From positions 1 through 33,635 of the forward strand of contig NZ_CAMFHB010000059.1 of NCBI RefSeq assembly GCF_945952055.1: 33,635 bases of DNA, in the 5' to 3' direction. Origin of the DNA: an uncultured Alsobacter sp. GTDB lineage: Bacteria > Pseudomonadota > Alphaproteobacteria > Rhizobiales > Beijerinckiaceae. The notes under the pieces were generated by a model. It was given only the letters and a program-made list of their open reading frames with translations. It was not told the origin of the DNA and made no database searches. Both the position numbers and the translations under genes were made by a program. Position 1 is the stretch's first letter, and each line of letters opens with the position of its first letter. Positions 24,794 through 33,593 of the stretch are shown piece after piece.

Positions 24794-27700
24794 CTACTCC
24801 GCGGGATGCGACGCGGGAGGGGTCGGCAGGGGCTCGTCGTCCGCGAAGCGTAGCGGCCCGGAAGGCCGGCGCGTCACGCGGGCGCGCAGCCTCTCCATGA
24901 CGAGATACATGACGGGCGTCGTGTACAGCGTGAGCAGCTGGCTCAGCACGAGGCCGCCGATGATCGTGACGCCGAGCGGAATGCGGATCTCCGAGCCGGT
25001 GCCGTGCCCGAGCGCGAGCGGCAGCGCGCCGAAGAGCGCCGCCAGCGTCGTCATCATGATGGGCCGGAAGCGCAGGACGGAGGCCTTCACGATGCTGTCG
25101 CGCGGCGACAGGCCCTCCACCCGCTCGGCCTCCAGCGCGAAGTCGATCATCATGATCGCGTTCTTCTTCACGATGCCCATCAGCAGCACGATGCCGATGA
25201 GGCCGATAAGCGACAGGTCGAGATCCGTCGCCTTCAGCGCCAGGAGCGCGCCCACGCCCGCGGAGGGCAGCGTGGACAGGATCGTCAGCGGGTGGATGGC
25301 GCTCTCGTAGAGGACGCCGAGCACGATGTAGATCGTCACCAGGGCGGCCAGGATCAGCCAGGGCTGGCCGGCGAGCGCGGTCGTGAACTCCGCCGCGTCG
25401 CCCGAGTAGCGGCCGATGATCGTGTCGGGCAGGCCCGTGTCGCGCTCGGCCGCCGTGATCGCGCGCAGCGCGTCGCTGAGCGATGCGGTGGGGGCGACGT
25501 TGAAGCTCACCACGACGGCCGGGAACTGTTCGTCGTGGCCGACCACGAGCGGCGCGCTCGTGCGCGTCACGGTGGCGAAGGCCCCGAGCGGCACCTGGGC
25601 GCCGCCGGTGGCGGGCACGTAGATCTTGCCGAGCGACTCGGAGTCCTGCTGGTAGCGCGGCTGCGCCTCCAGGATCACCCGGTACTGGTTCGCGTGGCCG
25701 TAGATGGTCGAGATCTGCCGCTGGCCGAAGGCGTCGTTCAGGGCATCGTTCACGGCCTGGAGGGAGACGCCGAGCCGTCCCGCCTTCTCGCGGTCAATGC
25801 GCACGAAAAGCCGCCCGCCGCCGGCCTGCGACTCCGAGGCGACGTCGCGCAGCACGGGGTCGCGACGCAGGCGATCGGCCAGCCGGTTGGCCCACGTCTC
25901 CACCTCGCCCGCGTCGGTGCCGGTCAGGGTGTACTGGTACTGCGCGCGGCTGGAGCGGGTCGTGATCTGAACGTCCTGGACCGTCAGGAAGGTCACGGAC
26001 ACGCCGGGAATGCCGGCGACCGCGCGCTGCAGCCTGCCGATGACGGCCGTCGCGTCGTCGTCGCGGTCCGCCTTGTCGCGCAGCACGATGGAGAAGCGGG
26101 CCGTGTTGCCGGTGAGGTTCGTGGCGCTGACGCCGACGACCCCGACGACGCCCTCCACGTCGGGATCGCGCCGGATGGCATCGCCGACCGCCGTCTGGAT
26201 CCGCTTGATCTCGTCGAAGGACACCGTCGGCTCGGCCTGGGCGAAGGCGCTGACGAGCCCGGTGTCCTGCGCCGGCAGGAAGCCCTTGGGCATCTCCACG
26301 TAAAGCCACACGGTGGCGGCCAGGGTGGCGACGAGCGATCCCATCATCAGCACGGGATGGCGCAGGGCCCACAGGAGGCTGCGCCGGTAGCCCTCGATCA
26401 CCCGGTCGAAGAGGCGGTCCACCGCGCCGTCCGTCGCGACATGGGCGTCGCGGCCCCGCAGCAGCTTGGCGCACATCATCGGCGTCAGCGTCAGCGAGAC
26501 GATGGCCGAGACGACGACGGCGATGGTCAGCGTCAGCGCGAACTCGCGGAACATCCGGCCGACGATGCCGGACATGAAGAGCAGCGGAATGAAGACCGCG
26601 ATCAGCGAGCCGGTGAGCGAGATCACGGTGAACCCGATCTCCCGGGACCCGTCGAGCGCCGCCTTGAGCGGTGGCTCGCCGCGCTCCAGGTGGCGCACGA
26701 TGTTCTCGATCATCACGATGGCGTCGTCGACGACGAAGCCCGCGCCGATGGTCAGTGCCATGAGAGACAGGTTGTCGAGGCTGAAGCCGCAGAACCACAT
26801 CACCCCGAAGGTGGCGATGAGCGAGAGCGGCAGGGCCGTGCCCGCGATGATCGTCGCGCGGATCGTGCGCAGGAACAGCAGCACGACGAGCACAACCAGC
26901 GCGACGCTGAGCGCCAGGGTGAACTGCACGTCGTGGATGGAGGCGCGGATGGTGCCGGTGCGGTCGTGGACGACGGCGAGCGAGACGCCGGAGGGGATCG
27001 AGCGCTGCAGGCGCGGGAGCTCGCGCTTGATGCGCTCGACGGTCTCCACGACGTTGGCGCCCGGCTGGCGCTGGATGTCCAGGATCACCGCCGGCTCGCC
27101 CTGGTACCACCCGCCGACGCGCGTGTTCTCCAGGCCCTCGACGATGTCGGCCACGTCGCTCAGCTGGACGGGCGCGTTGTTGCGGTAGGCCACCACCAGG
27201 GTTCGGTACGCCTCGGCCGCGTTGATCTGGTCGTTGGCGGCGATGGTGTAGGCCTGCTGGGCGCCATCCAGGGCTCCTTTCGGGCCGGCGACGTTGGCGC
27301 TGATGATGGCGTTGCGCAGGTCGGCCAGGCTGATGCCGTACTGGGCGAGGCGGGACAAGTCGGCCTGCACGCGGATGGCCGGGCGAACGCCGCCCTGCAC
27401 CGCCACGTGGCCGACGCCCGACACCTCGCTGAGCCGCTGGGCAATCAGGGTATCGGCGAAGTCGCTGAGCTGACGGGTCGAGTAGGTCGTCGACGTGAGC
27501 GCCAGCGTGATGATGGGCGCGTCGGCCGGGTTCACCTTGGCGTAGGTCGGCGGGTAGGGGAGATTGCGCGGCAGCGTCGAGCCGGCGGCGTTGATGGCGG
27601 CCTGCACGTCCTGCGCGGCGGCATCGATGTCGCGGCCGAGGTCGAACTGCAGCGTCACCTGGCTGATGCCGAAGGCGCTGTTGGAGGTGATCGTCGTCAG

Positions 27701-27928
27701 CGCCGGGATCTGTCCGAGCTGGCGCTCCAGCGGCGCCGTGACCAGCGCGGCCATGGTGTCGGGATTGGCGCCCGGCAGCTGGGTGGTGATCTGGATGGTG
27801 GGGAAGTCGACCTGGGGCAGGGCCGACACCGGCAGGCCCCAATAGCCCAGCATGCCGCCGAGCATGACCGCGATGCCGAGCAGGGACGTCGCGACGGGCC
27901 GACGGATGAAGGGCTCGGAGACGTTCAT
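24794..27928 (-). CDS. RND efflux transporter subunit (MdtB-like)
   Basis: This 1044-aa inner-membrane RND antiporter is the partner of the subunit encoded immediately downstream. It opens MNVSEPFIRRPVATSLLGIAVMLGG, has the porter-domain repeats (PTIQITTQLPGANPDTMAALV, TAPLERQLGQIPAL), the TM4 motif GAGFVVDDAIVMIENIVRH with two adjacent aspartates, and FIPLLFMSGIVGRMFREF in the second half of the membrane domain. MdtB is usually the first RND subunit after the adaptor, as here. The ATG lies four bases after the adaptor stop, and the GGTGAG spanning that stop can serve as ribosome-binding site. The paralogous downstream gene presumably arose by an old duplication. Confidence 0.95.
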   Translation of the reverse strand: MNVSEPFIRRPVATSLLGIAVMLGGMLGYWGLPVSALPQVDFPTIQITTQLPGANPDTMAALVTAPLERQLGQIPALTTITSNSAFGISQVTLQFDLGRDIDAAAQDVQAAINAAGSTLPRNLPYPPTYAKVNPADAPIITLALTSTTYSTRQLSDFADTLIAQRLSEVSGVGHVAVQGGVRPAIRVQADLSRLAQYGISLADLRNAIISANVAGPKGALDGAQQAYTIAANDQINAAEAYRTLVVAYRNNAPVQLSDVADIVEGLENTRVGGWYQGEPAVILDIQRQPGANVVETVERIKRELPRLQRSIPSGVSLAVVHDRTGTIRASIHDVQFTLALSVALVVLVVLLFLRTIRATIIAGTALPLSLIATFGVMWFCGFSLDNLSLMALTIGAGFVVDDAIVMIENIVRHLERGEPPLKAALDGSREIGFTVISLTGSLIAVFIPLLFMSGIVGRMFREFALTLTIAVVVSAIVSLTLTPMMCAKLLRGRDAHVATDGAVDRLFDRVIEGYRRSLLWALRHPVLMMGSLVATLAATVWLYVEMPKGFLPAQDTGLVSAFAQAEPTVSFDEIKRIQTAVGDAIRRDPDVEGVVGVVGVSATNLTGNTARFSIVLRDKADRDDDATAVIGRLQRAVAGIPGVSVTFLTVQDVQITTRSSRAQYQYTLTGTDAGEVETWANRLADRLRRDPVLRDVASESQAGGGRLFVRIDREKAGRLGVSLQAVNDALNDAFGQRQISTIYGHANQYRVILEAQPRYQQDSESLGKIYVPATGGAQVPLGAFATVTRTSAPLVVGHDEQFPAVVVSFNVAPTASLSDALRAITAAERDTGLPDTIIGRYSGDAAEFTTALAGQPWLILAALVTIYIVLGVLYESAIHPLTILSTLPSAGVGALLALKATDLDLSLIGLIGIVLLMGIVKKNAIMMIDFALEAERVEGLSPRDSIVKASVLRFRPIMMTTLAALFGALPLALGHGTGSEIRIPLGVTIIGGLVLSQLLTLYTTPVMYLVMERLRARVTRRPSGPLRFADDEPLPTPPASHPAE

Positions 27929-27932
27929 CGTC

Positions 27933-29168
27933 TCACCGGGTGGTGGTGGCGCCGGCCGAGGATTCGGTGCGGGTCCGGTTGCGCTGGCGCGGCTCGGGCG
28001 GCTTGGGCGCGCTGCCGTCGGCGGCGGGAACCGAGACCTTGGCGTTGTCGGCGAGGCGGGCAAAGCCCGTCGTCACGACCCGCTCGTCGAGCTTCAGGCC
28101 GGCGTTGATGACCGCGTCGGTGTCGTTCTGGTGTCCCACCGTCACCTTGCGGACCACGGCCGTATCCTCCGGCGACACCACGTAGACGAACGGGCCTTCG
28201 GGGCCCCGCTGCACCGAGGACGTCGGCACCACCGTGACGTCCTTGAGGGTCTCGACCAGCAGCCGGACGTTGACGAAGGCGCCCGGCCACAGGGCCAGGC
28301 CCCGGTTGGGAAACTCGGCCTTCAGTTTCACCGTGCCCGTCTGGGGGTCGACCTGGTTGTCGACGACGAGAAGCATGCCCTTGTCGATGGCGTTGCGGTT
28401 CTCCGAGTCCAGCGCCTCGACGGGCAGGGCGCCCTGCGTCCAGGCCTTGTTGATCCGCCCGAGCTGCTGCTGCGGCACGCTGAACACCACGGCGATCGGC
28501 TGGATCTGCGACACGACCACGAGGCCGTTGGCGTCGCTGGCCTTGACGATGTTGCCCTCGTCGATCGTGCGGATGCCGGTGCGGCCGTCGATGGGGGCGG
28601 TCACCTCGGTGTAGGACAGCGTGGCCCGCGCGTTGTCGATGGCGGCCTGGTCGGAACGGATCTGCGCTTCGAGCTGGGCCACCGTGGCGCGCTGCGTGTC
28701 GGCCTGCTGCTTGGTGACGGAGTTCGTCTCCGCCAGCCGCGTGTAGCGCTCCAGGTCGCGGCGAGCATTCTCCAAGAGAGACTCGTTCTGGGCCTTTTTC
28801 GCCAGCGCCTGGTCCAGGGCGGCCTGGTACGGCACCGGGTCGATGCGGGCGAGCACGTCGCCCTTCTTCACGTCCTGGCCCTCGCGGAACAGGACCTTCA
28901 GGAGCTGCCCGTCGACCTGCGAGCGGACCGTGACGGTGTTGGCCGGCCGCACCGTCCCGACGCCATCGAGGTAGACGGGCACGTCGGCCCGGCGCGCATT
29001 GGCGACCAGGACCGGGATGGGATCATCGGCGCCGCGATCGCGGCTGCGGCGGCTGACGCGGCGCTGGGAGGTGTCCGTGCCTGGCTGATCCAGGAAGACC
29101 GGCGCGATCAGGGCCCCGGTGGCGATCAGCGCCATCACCGGGAGGGCGACGCGCCATTTCCGTCTCAT
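27933..29168 (-). CDS. RND efflux periplasmic adaptor (MdtA-like)
   Basis: This 411-aa membrane fusion protein bridges the RND pump and the outer-membrane channel. An N-terminal membrane anchor (about 7-27, VALPVMALIATGALIAPVFL) is followed by a Ser/Arg-rich linker, the first half of the lipoyl domain (GTVRPANTVTVRSQVDGQL, 71-89, then VKKGDVLARIDP), a coiled-coil hairpin of about 60 residues, the second lipoyl half (YTEVTAPIDGRTGIRTIDEG) and beta-barrel/membrane-proximal domains. A polar tail rich in Pro, Arg and Thr ends the protein. ATG 29168 is preceded by GGAGGCAGGA. The 83-base gap before it contains two inverted repeats that could modulate expression. Confidence 0.95.
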   Translation of the reverse strand: MRRKWRVALPVMALIATGALIAPVFLDQPGTDTSQRRVSRRSRDRGADDPIPVLVANARRADVPVYLDGVGTVRPANTVTVRSQVDGQLLKVLFREGQDVKKGDVLARIDPVPYQAALDQALAKKAQNESLLENARRDLERYTRLAETNSVTKQQADTQRATVAQLEAQIRSDQAAIDNARATLSYTEVTAPIDGRTGIRTIDEGNIVKASDANGLVVVSQIQPIAVVFSVPQQQLGRINKAWTQGALPVEALDSENRNAIDKGMLLVVDNQVDPQTGTVKLKAEFPNRGLALWPGAFVNVRLLVETLKDVTVVPTSSVQRGPEGPFVYVVSPEDTAVVRKVTVGHQNDTDAVINAGLKLDERVVTTGFARLADNAKVSVPAADGSAPKPPEPRQRNRTRTESSAGATTTR

Positions 29169-29251
29169 GTAAATCCTGCCTCCAGGCAGACCAAAACGCA
29201 CGGTCCCGACGGGACCATGCTGGTCGAGAACACACCCAGACGGCGTTTATA
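29169..29251 (-). promoter_or_regulatory. Structured leader before the adaptor gene
   Basis: This gap between the outer-membrane factor stop and the adaptor ATG holds two dyads. GGTCCCG-A-CGGGACC (29202-29216) is a perfect 15-base palindrome, an operator-like or hairpin sequence. CTGCCT-GG-AGGCAG, read on the minus strand (29176-29189), overlaps the adaptor ribosome-binding site. A TATAAA-like stretch occurs near 29247. Either a promoter with an operator or an mRNA switch is possible; the sequence does not decide. Confidence 0.45.
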
Positions 29252-30667
29252 TCATGGCCGAGGCTTGGCGTCCGCAGGGCCGGGCTTCACGAACCCGCCA
29301 CCCAGGGCCTGGTAGAGGGCGACCGCCGCGAGCAGCCGCGACAGGCGGATCTGGGTGAGGCTGTCCTCGGCCTGGAAGAGCGACTGCTGGGTGTTCAGCA
29401 CGGTGACGATGTCCACCGTCCCCTCCTTGAGCCGCTGCTCGGAGAGTTCGTAGGCCCGCCGCGAACTCGCCAGCGACTCGCGCTGCAGCCGCTCCTGTTC
29501 GGCAAGGTAGCGCACAGCCACGAGGGCCCGGTCGACGTCCGAGAAGGCCGTCAGCACGGCCTTGCGGTAGGCCTCCAGCAGTTCCTTCTGGCGCGCGGTC
29601 TGCAGGGCCACTTCGGCCTGGAGCCGCCCGTTGTCGAAGATCGGCTGGGTGAGCCCGGCCGCGAGCGAATAGAAGGTGGCGGTGGGATCGAAGAGGCGGC
29701 TCAGCGCGAGGCTCTGGAGGCCCGTGCTCCCGGTCAGCGTGATCGTCGGGAAGAGCGCGGCCCGCGCCGTCTCGACGCTGGCGTTGGCCGACGCCAGGTT
29801 GGCTTCGGCGAAGGCGATGTCGGGTCGGCGCAGCAGCAGGGACGAAGGCAGGCCGGCGGCCACCTGCGGCACGGTCACCGCGTTCATGCCGGCTCCGGCG
29901 ACGCTGATCCGCTCGGGCGCCCGGCCGATGAGGACCGCGAGCGAGGCGATGTTCTGCTCGATCTCCTGGTCGAGGGGCGGGATGCCGGCGCGCTGGTTGG
30001 CGACGATGCTCTCCTGCTGCGCGAGATCGAGCGCCGTGGCCGTCCCGACGGTCAGCCTCTCGTTGATCAGCTTCAGCACCCGCGTCGCGCTGGCGAGGTT
30101 CTCGTTGGCGATGCGGCGGCGGTCACGGGCCGCCAAGATCCGGAAATAGAGCTGCGCGGTCGCCGAGGTCGACGTCAGCGCGACCGTGTCGCGTTCGTAG
30201 CGCGCGGCGAGCGCGCTCTGCTCGGCCGAGCGCAAGGCCGCCCGGTTCTTGCCCCAGATGTCGAGCTCGAAACTCGTGCTGAGGCCCAGCGAGTACTGGT
30301 TGCGCCCCTCGCCGACGCTGGTGCTGCGGCCCGCGGTCGCGCTGCGGCTGCGCCCCGCATCCGCCGAGGCGCCCACGAAGGGCAGGAGAGGCGCCCCGGC
30401 GATGCGTGCCTGGGCGTCGGCCTGCTCGATCCTGGCGACGGCGGCGGCGATGTCGAGATTGCCCGTCTCCGCGGCGTCCGACAGGCGCGCGAGCTCGGCC
30501 GACCGGAAGCTGCGCCACCAGTCGGAGCGCACCGGCGGCGCCTCACGGGACGCACCCGCGCGAAAGGCGCCCGGGACGTCCAGGCGCGCATCGGGCGCCT
30601 CGACGGCGAGGCAGCCTGACAGCAACAGGAGCGGTGCCAACCGCAACACGGCGAACGGACGATGCAC
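29252..30667 (-). CDS. Efflux outer-membrane lipoprotein (NodT/OprM family)
   Basis: This 471-aa TolC-like channel completes the tripartite pump. It has a lipoprotein signal with lipobox LSGC (lipidated Cys19 from the GTG start), then two OEP repeats; the first contains SDWWRSFRSAELARL and SFELDIWGKNRAALRSAEQSA, and the second LLLRRPDIAFAEANLASANA and the alpha-helical YELSEQRLKEGTVDIVTVLN. I chose GTG 30667, which has AAGG eight bases upstream and gives a normal 18-residue signal; an ATG at 30706 would add 13 residues but lacks a ribosome-binding site. It is transcribed ahead of the adaptor and the two RND genes. The upstream oxidoreductase stop is 30 bases before the ATG (69 before the GTG), so the unit may begin with that gene. 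Confidence 0.93.
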   Translation of the reverse strand: MHRPFAVLRLAPLLLLSGCLAVEAPDARLDVPGAFRAGASREAPPVRSDWWRSFRSAELARLSDAAETGNLDIAAAVARIEQADAQARIAGAPLLPFVGASADAGRSRSATAGRSTSVGEGRNQYSLGLSTSFELDIWGKNRAALRSAEQSALAARYERDTVALTSTSATAQLYFRILAARDRRRIANENLASATRVLKLINERLTVGTATALDLAQQESIVANQRAGIPPLDQEIEQNIASLAVLIGRAPERISVAGAGMNAVTVPQVAAGLPSSLLLRRPDIAFAEANLASANASVETARAALFPTITLTGSTGLQSLALSRLFDPTATFYSLAAGLTQPIFDNGRLQAEVALQTARQKELLEAYRKAVLTAFSDVDRALVAVRYLAEQERLQRESLASSRRAYELSEQRLKEGTVDIVTVLNTQQSLFQAEDSLTQIRLSRLLAAVALYQALGGGFVKPGPADAKPRP

Positions 30668-30736
30668 GGACGCAACCTTGGGCCACGCGGAGAGCCCGTC
30701 TTCCATGGCCCGCTAGAGGGTTCCGCGCAAGTCCGG

Positions 30737-31756
30737 TCAGGGCTTCTCCCAGCCTTGTGTGCGCTCCGAGCGGAACAAGGCGTCGATGACGCGCATATTG
30801 GTCACAGCGTCGGCGACCGGCCAGTCCCAGGCCGCTTCGCCCCGGATCGCCTTGGAGAACGCCTCGCCCTGCAGCCCGTATTGGTCGCAGGCGGGGAACT
30901 CCTCGACGCGGACGCCGCTGTCGAAAATGTCTCGCCCGTCGTCCACGAGGATGCGCGTCGGGCGCGTCGGCAGCGTGTTGAAGGGGACCTCGATCTCCAG
31001 CCGACCCTTGGTGCCCAGGACGTGCACCTTCTGGCGCAGGACGCACTGGGTCGACACGGTGAAGGTCACCTGCACGTTGCCCGGATAGGCCATCAGCCCG
31101 CTCGTCAGGCGGTCGGTCCCCATGACCGGGTCGCGATCGATCAGCGACACGACCTTGATCGGGTCCGCTCCCAGAAGGAAGCGCGAGCCGGCGATGGCGT
31201 AGCAGCCGATGTCGTAGAGGCCGCCGCCGCCGATGTCGGCCTTGTTGCGGATGTTGGCCGGGTCGACGTTGTTGTAGGCGAACATGATGTTGACGGCGCG
31301 GATCTCGCCCAGCGTGCCGGCGGCCACGATCTCGCGGGCCCGGATCCATTGCGGATGGAAGCGGATCATGAAGGCTTCCGCCGCGCGCCGGCCGGTCCGG
31401 GCCTCCGCCTCGCCGATCAGCTTCGCTTCCTCGGCGGTGAGCGAGATGGGCTTCTCGCACAGCACGTGCTTGCCGGCCTCGAGCGCCTTCACGGTCCAGG
31501 GCACGTGCAGGTGGTTGGGCAGCGGGTTGTAGATCGCCTCGATCGCCGGATCGGTCAGGAGCGCCTCGTAGCTGCCATGGGCGCGCGGGATGCCGAGCTC
31601 GCGCGCGGCGGCGTCGGCCCTGGCCTGGTCGCGCGAGGCGATCGCCTCGATCCGCAGGAGGGGGCTGCCCTGCATGCCCGGGATCACCTTCTGGGTCGCG
31701 ATCTTGGCGACGCCCAGGATGCCCCAGCGCACGGGGTCGGTGGTCAGCTTGCTCAT
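30737..31756 (-). CDS. Gfo/Idh/MocA family NAD(P)-dependent oxidoreductase
   Basis: This 339-aa protein has an N-terminal Rossmann domain with WGILGVAKIA (11-20), the family signature CEKPIS (100-105, Lys102 catalytic) and a C-terminal alpha/beta domain with GGGGLYDIGCYAI (177-189), where Asp182 and Tyr186 occupy the positions of the usual D-x3-H pair. Relatives oxidise sugars, inositols or trans-dihydrodiols; the Tyr variant occurs in the dihydrodiol/xylose dehydrogenase branch as I recall it. The substrate is not known. A very strong ribosome-binding site (GGAGGAG) precedes the ATG. It reads in the same direction as the efflux operon 30-69 bases downstream, and diverges from matB across 187 bases. 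The functional link to the pump is unclear. Confidence 0.93.
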   Translation of the reverse strand: MSKLTTDPVRWGILGVAKIATQKVIPGMQGSPLLRIEAIASRDQARADAAARELGIPRAHGSYEALLTDPAIEAIYNPLPNHLHVPWTVKALEAGKHVLCEKPISLTAEEAKLIGEAEARTGRRAAEAFMIRFHPQWIRAREIVAAGTLGEIRAVNIMFAYNNVDPANIRNKADIGGGGLYDIGCYAIAGSRFLLGADPIKVVSLIDRDPVMGTDRLTSGLMAYPGNVQVTFTVSTQCVLRQKVHVLGTKGRLEIEVPFNTLPTRPTRILVDDGRDIFDSGVRVEEFPACDQYGLQGEAFSKAIRGEAAWDWPVADAVTNMRVIDALFRSERTQGWEKP

Positions 31757-31943
31757 GGCGGTCTCCTCCGTCGTTCTTTGGCGTGCGGCACGAACCGCCG
31801 GCGACCCATCGACCACAGGTTCCGGCCTTCCGGCAAGCCCGGCGCGGCATGACAGCCGTGCATCGGTTCCGCCGCTTGCCGGAGGCGACATGACGGCCCG
31901 CACGTGGCAATGTCCCGGCCGCCTTGAAGGAGAGACCGCCGCC
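31757..31943. promoter_or_regulatory. Divergent region between the oxidoreductase gene and matB
   Basis: This 187-base region should hold both promoters, though no good consensus was seen. CCGGCAAGC (31830-31838) and GCTTGCCGG (31874-31882) form a perfect 9-bp inverted repeat 44 bases apart, a candidate paired operator or long hairpin. Both genes have closely similar initiation regions (GGAGGAGACCGCC before one ATG, GGAGAGACCGCCGCC before the other). Confidence 0.4.
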
Positions 31944-33476
31944 ATGCCCGCGTCCGAGCCCGCCGACCTGTTTTCCCTGATCCGCAGCCGCATCGCCGAT
32001 CCGGCCAAGCTGTTCATCGAGACCAATGACGGGAGACGATTCACCTATGCGGACATGCTGGCCCTGTCCGGCCGCCTGGCGTCCGTTCTCGTGGCCCGCG
32101 GCGTCGAGCCGGGGGACCGGGTGGCCGTGCAGGTCGACAAGAGTCCCGAGGCGGTGATCCTGTACCTGGCCTGCCTGCGCGCCGGCGCGGTCTACCTGCC
32201 GCTCAACAACGCCTACACCCTGGCCGAACTCGAGTACTTCATCGGCGACGCCGAGCCGAAGGTCGTCGTCGCGACGCCGAAGGCCGGGGCCGACCTCGGC
32301 GCGCTGGCAGCGCGCCTGGGCGTGGCGGCGACGGAGACGCTCGGCACGGCCGGCGACGGCAGCCTGATGGCGGCCGCGGCCGCCGCCTCGGCGGACTTCG
32401 CCGACGTGGCGCGTGGATGGGACGACCTTGCCGCCATCCTCTACACCTCGGGCACGACCGGGCGCTCCAAGGGCGCCATGCTGACCCAGCGCAACCTCGC
32501 CTCGAACGCGCTGACGCTCGTGGACTACTGGCGCTTCTCCCCCGCCGACGTGCTGTTGCACGCCCTGCCGATCTTCCACACGCACGGGCTCTTCGTCGCC
32601 ACCAACACGCTGCTGCTCGCCTTCGGCACCATGCTCTTCCTGCCGAAGCTCGATGCCGACGAGATGATGCGGCTGATGCCGCGCTGCACGACGATGATGG
32701 GCGTACCCACCTTCTACGTGCGCCTGCTGCAGGACGAGCGGCTCACCAGGGCCACCACCGCTCACATGCGCCTGTTCATCTCCGGCTCCGCGCCGCTGCT
32801 CGCCGACACCCACCGCGCCTGGCAGGAGCGGACGGGTCACGCGATCCTCGAGCGCTACGGCATGACCGAGACGAACATGAACACTTCGAACCCCTATGAC
32901 GGGGAGCGGATCGCCGGCACGGTCGGCTTCGCGCTTCCCGGGGTCGACCTGCGGGTGGTCGATCCCGAGAGCGGCAAGGCGCTCGGCACGGGCGAGGTCG
33001 GCATGATCGAGGTCCGCGGCCCCAACGTGTTCAAGGGCTACTGGCGCATGCCGGAAAAGACCGCCGCGGAGTTCCGCCCGGACGGCTTCTTCATCACCGG
33101 CGACCTCGGCACCGTCGACGCGCGCGGCTACGTGCGCATCGTCGGCCGCGGCAAGGACCTCGTGATCTCTGGCGGCTACAACGTCTATCCCAAGGAGGTC
33201 GAGACCGAGATCGACGCCATCCCGGGCGTGACGGAAAGCGCCGTCATCGGCGTGCCCCATCCCGACTTCGGCGAAGGCGTGACGGCGGTGGTCGCCGTGC
33301 CCAAGGGCAGCACGCTCACCGAGCGCGACGTTCTGGCCCGGCTCGACGGCCGGCTCGCGAAGTTCAAGCAGCCCAAGCGCGTGTTCTTCGTCGACGACCT
33401 GCCGCGCAACACCATGGGCAAGGTGCAGAAAAACGTCCTGCGCGAGCAGCACAAGGACCTGTACGCCAAGGGGTGA
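31944..33476 (+). CDS. matB: Malonyl-CoA synthetase (malonate-CoA ligase)
   Basis: This 510-aa ANL-family ligase makes malonyl-CoA from malonate, CoA and ATP. The P-loop is YTSGTTGRSKG (167-177). MatB-like stretches are ALPIFHTHGLFVATNTLL, SGSAPLLADTHRAWQERTGH followed by AILERYGMTETNMNTSNPYDG, with the Arg/Ser environment used to hold the second carboxylate, and ISGGYNVYPKEVE. The catalytic Lys493 is in MGKVQKN. Length matches the family. AAGGAG lies upstream of the ATG. Malonyl-CoA decarboxylase (matA) and the malonate transporter, common neighbours, are not in the window, but could lie beyond 33635. The composite repeat copy C starts 20 bases after the stop. Confidence 0.94.
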   Translation: MPASEPADLFSLIRSRIADPAKLFIETNDGRRFTYADMLALSGRLASVLVARGVEPGDRVAVQVDKSPEAVILYLACLRAGAVYLPLNNAYTLAELEYFIGDAEPKVVVATPKAGADLGALAARLGVAATETLGTAGDGSLMAAAAAASADFADVARGWDDLAAILYTSGTTGRSKGAMLTQRNLASNALTLVDYWRFSPADVLLHALPIFHTHGLFVATNTLLLAFGTMLFLPKLDADEMMRLMPRCTTMMGVPTFYVRLLQDERLTRATTAHMRLFISGSAPLLADTHRAWQERTGHAILERYGMTETNMNTSNPYDGERIAGTVGFALPGVDLRVVDPESGKALGTGEVGMIEVRGPNVFKGYWRMPEKTAAEFRPDGFFITGDLGTVDARGYVRIVGRGKDLVISGGYNVYPKEVETEIDAIPGVTESAVIGVPHPDFGEGVTAVVAVPKGSTLTERDVLARLDGRLAKFKQPKRVFFVDDLPRNTMGKVQKNVLREQHKDLYAKG

Positions 33477-33495
33477 GGCGGCGAGGTGCCCTGGT

Positions 33496-33593
33496 GCGTC
33501 CTTCGACACGCCGCCTTCGGCGGCTGCTCAGAGCTTGGAGATCGTTCGCCGGTCCAACTTGCATCTCCCTCTCCGCGTCCTGGCCGGGCTTGG
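33496..33593. repeat. Composite palindromic repeat, copy C (truncated)
   Basis: Starting with GCGTCCTTCGACAC, it has the H hairpin GCCGCC-TTC-GGCGGC (33510-33524), the linker TGCTCAGAGCTTGGAGATCG, GTCCAACTTGC, CCCTCTCCGCGTCCTGG and the first arm of a P hairpin (GGCCGGGC). After the loop bases TTGG the expected GCCCGGCC arm is missing and unrelated sequence begins at 33594. Confidence 0.88.

Noticed and set aside
25004..28108. Open frame of 1034 codons on the plus strand across the MdtB-like gene, and a similar one at 22147-24900
   Set aside because: They are antisense shadows of the RND genes in high-GC DNA: composition is dominated by Arg, Gly, Asp and His with no domain or motif, whereas the minus-strand frames are full-length RND transporters.
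29169..29251. Known riboswitch before the efflux adaptor gene
   Set aside because: The gap is too short (83 bases) for the classes I know, and the dyads match no riboswitch core.
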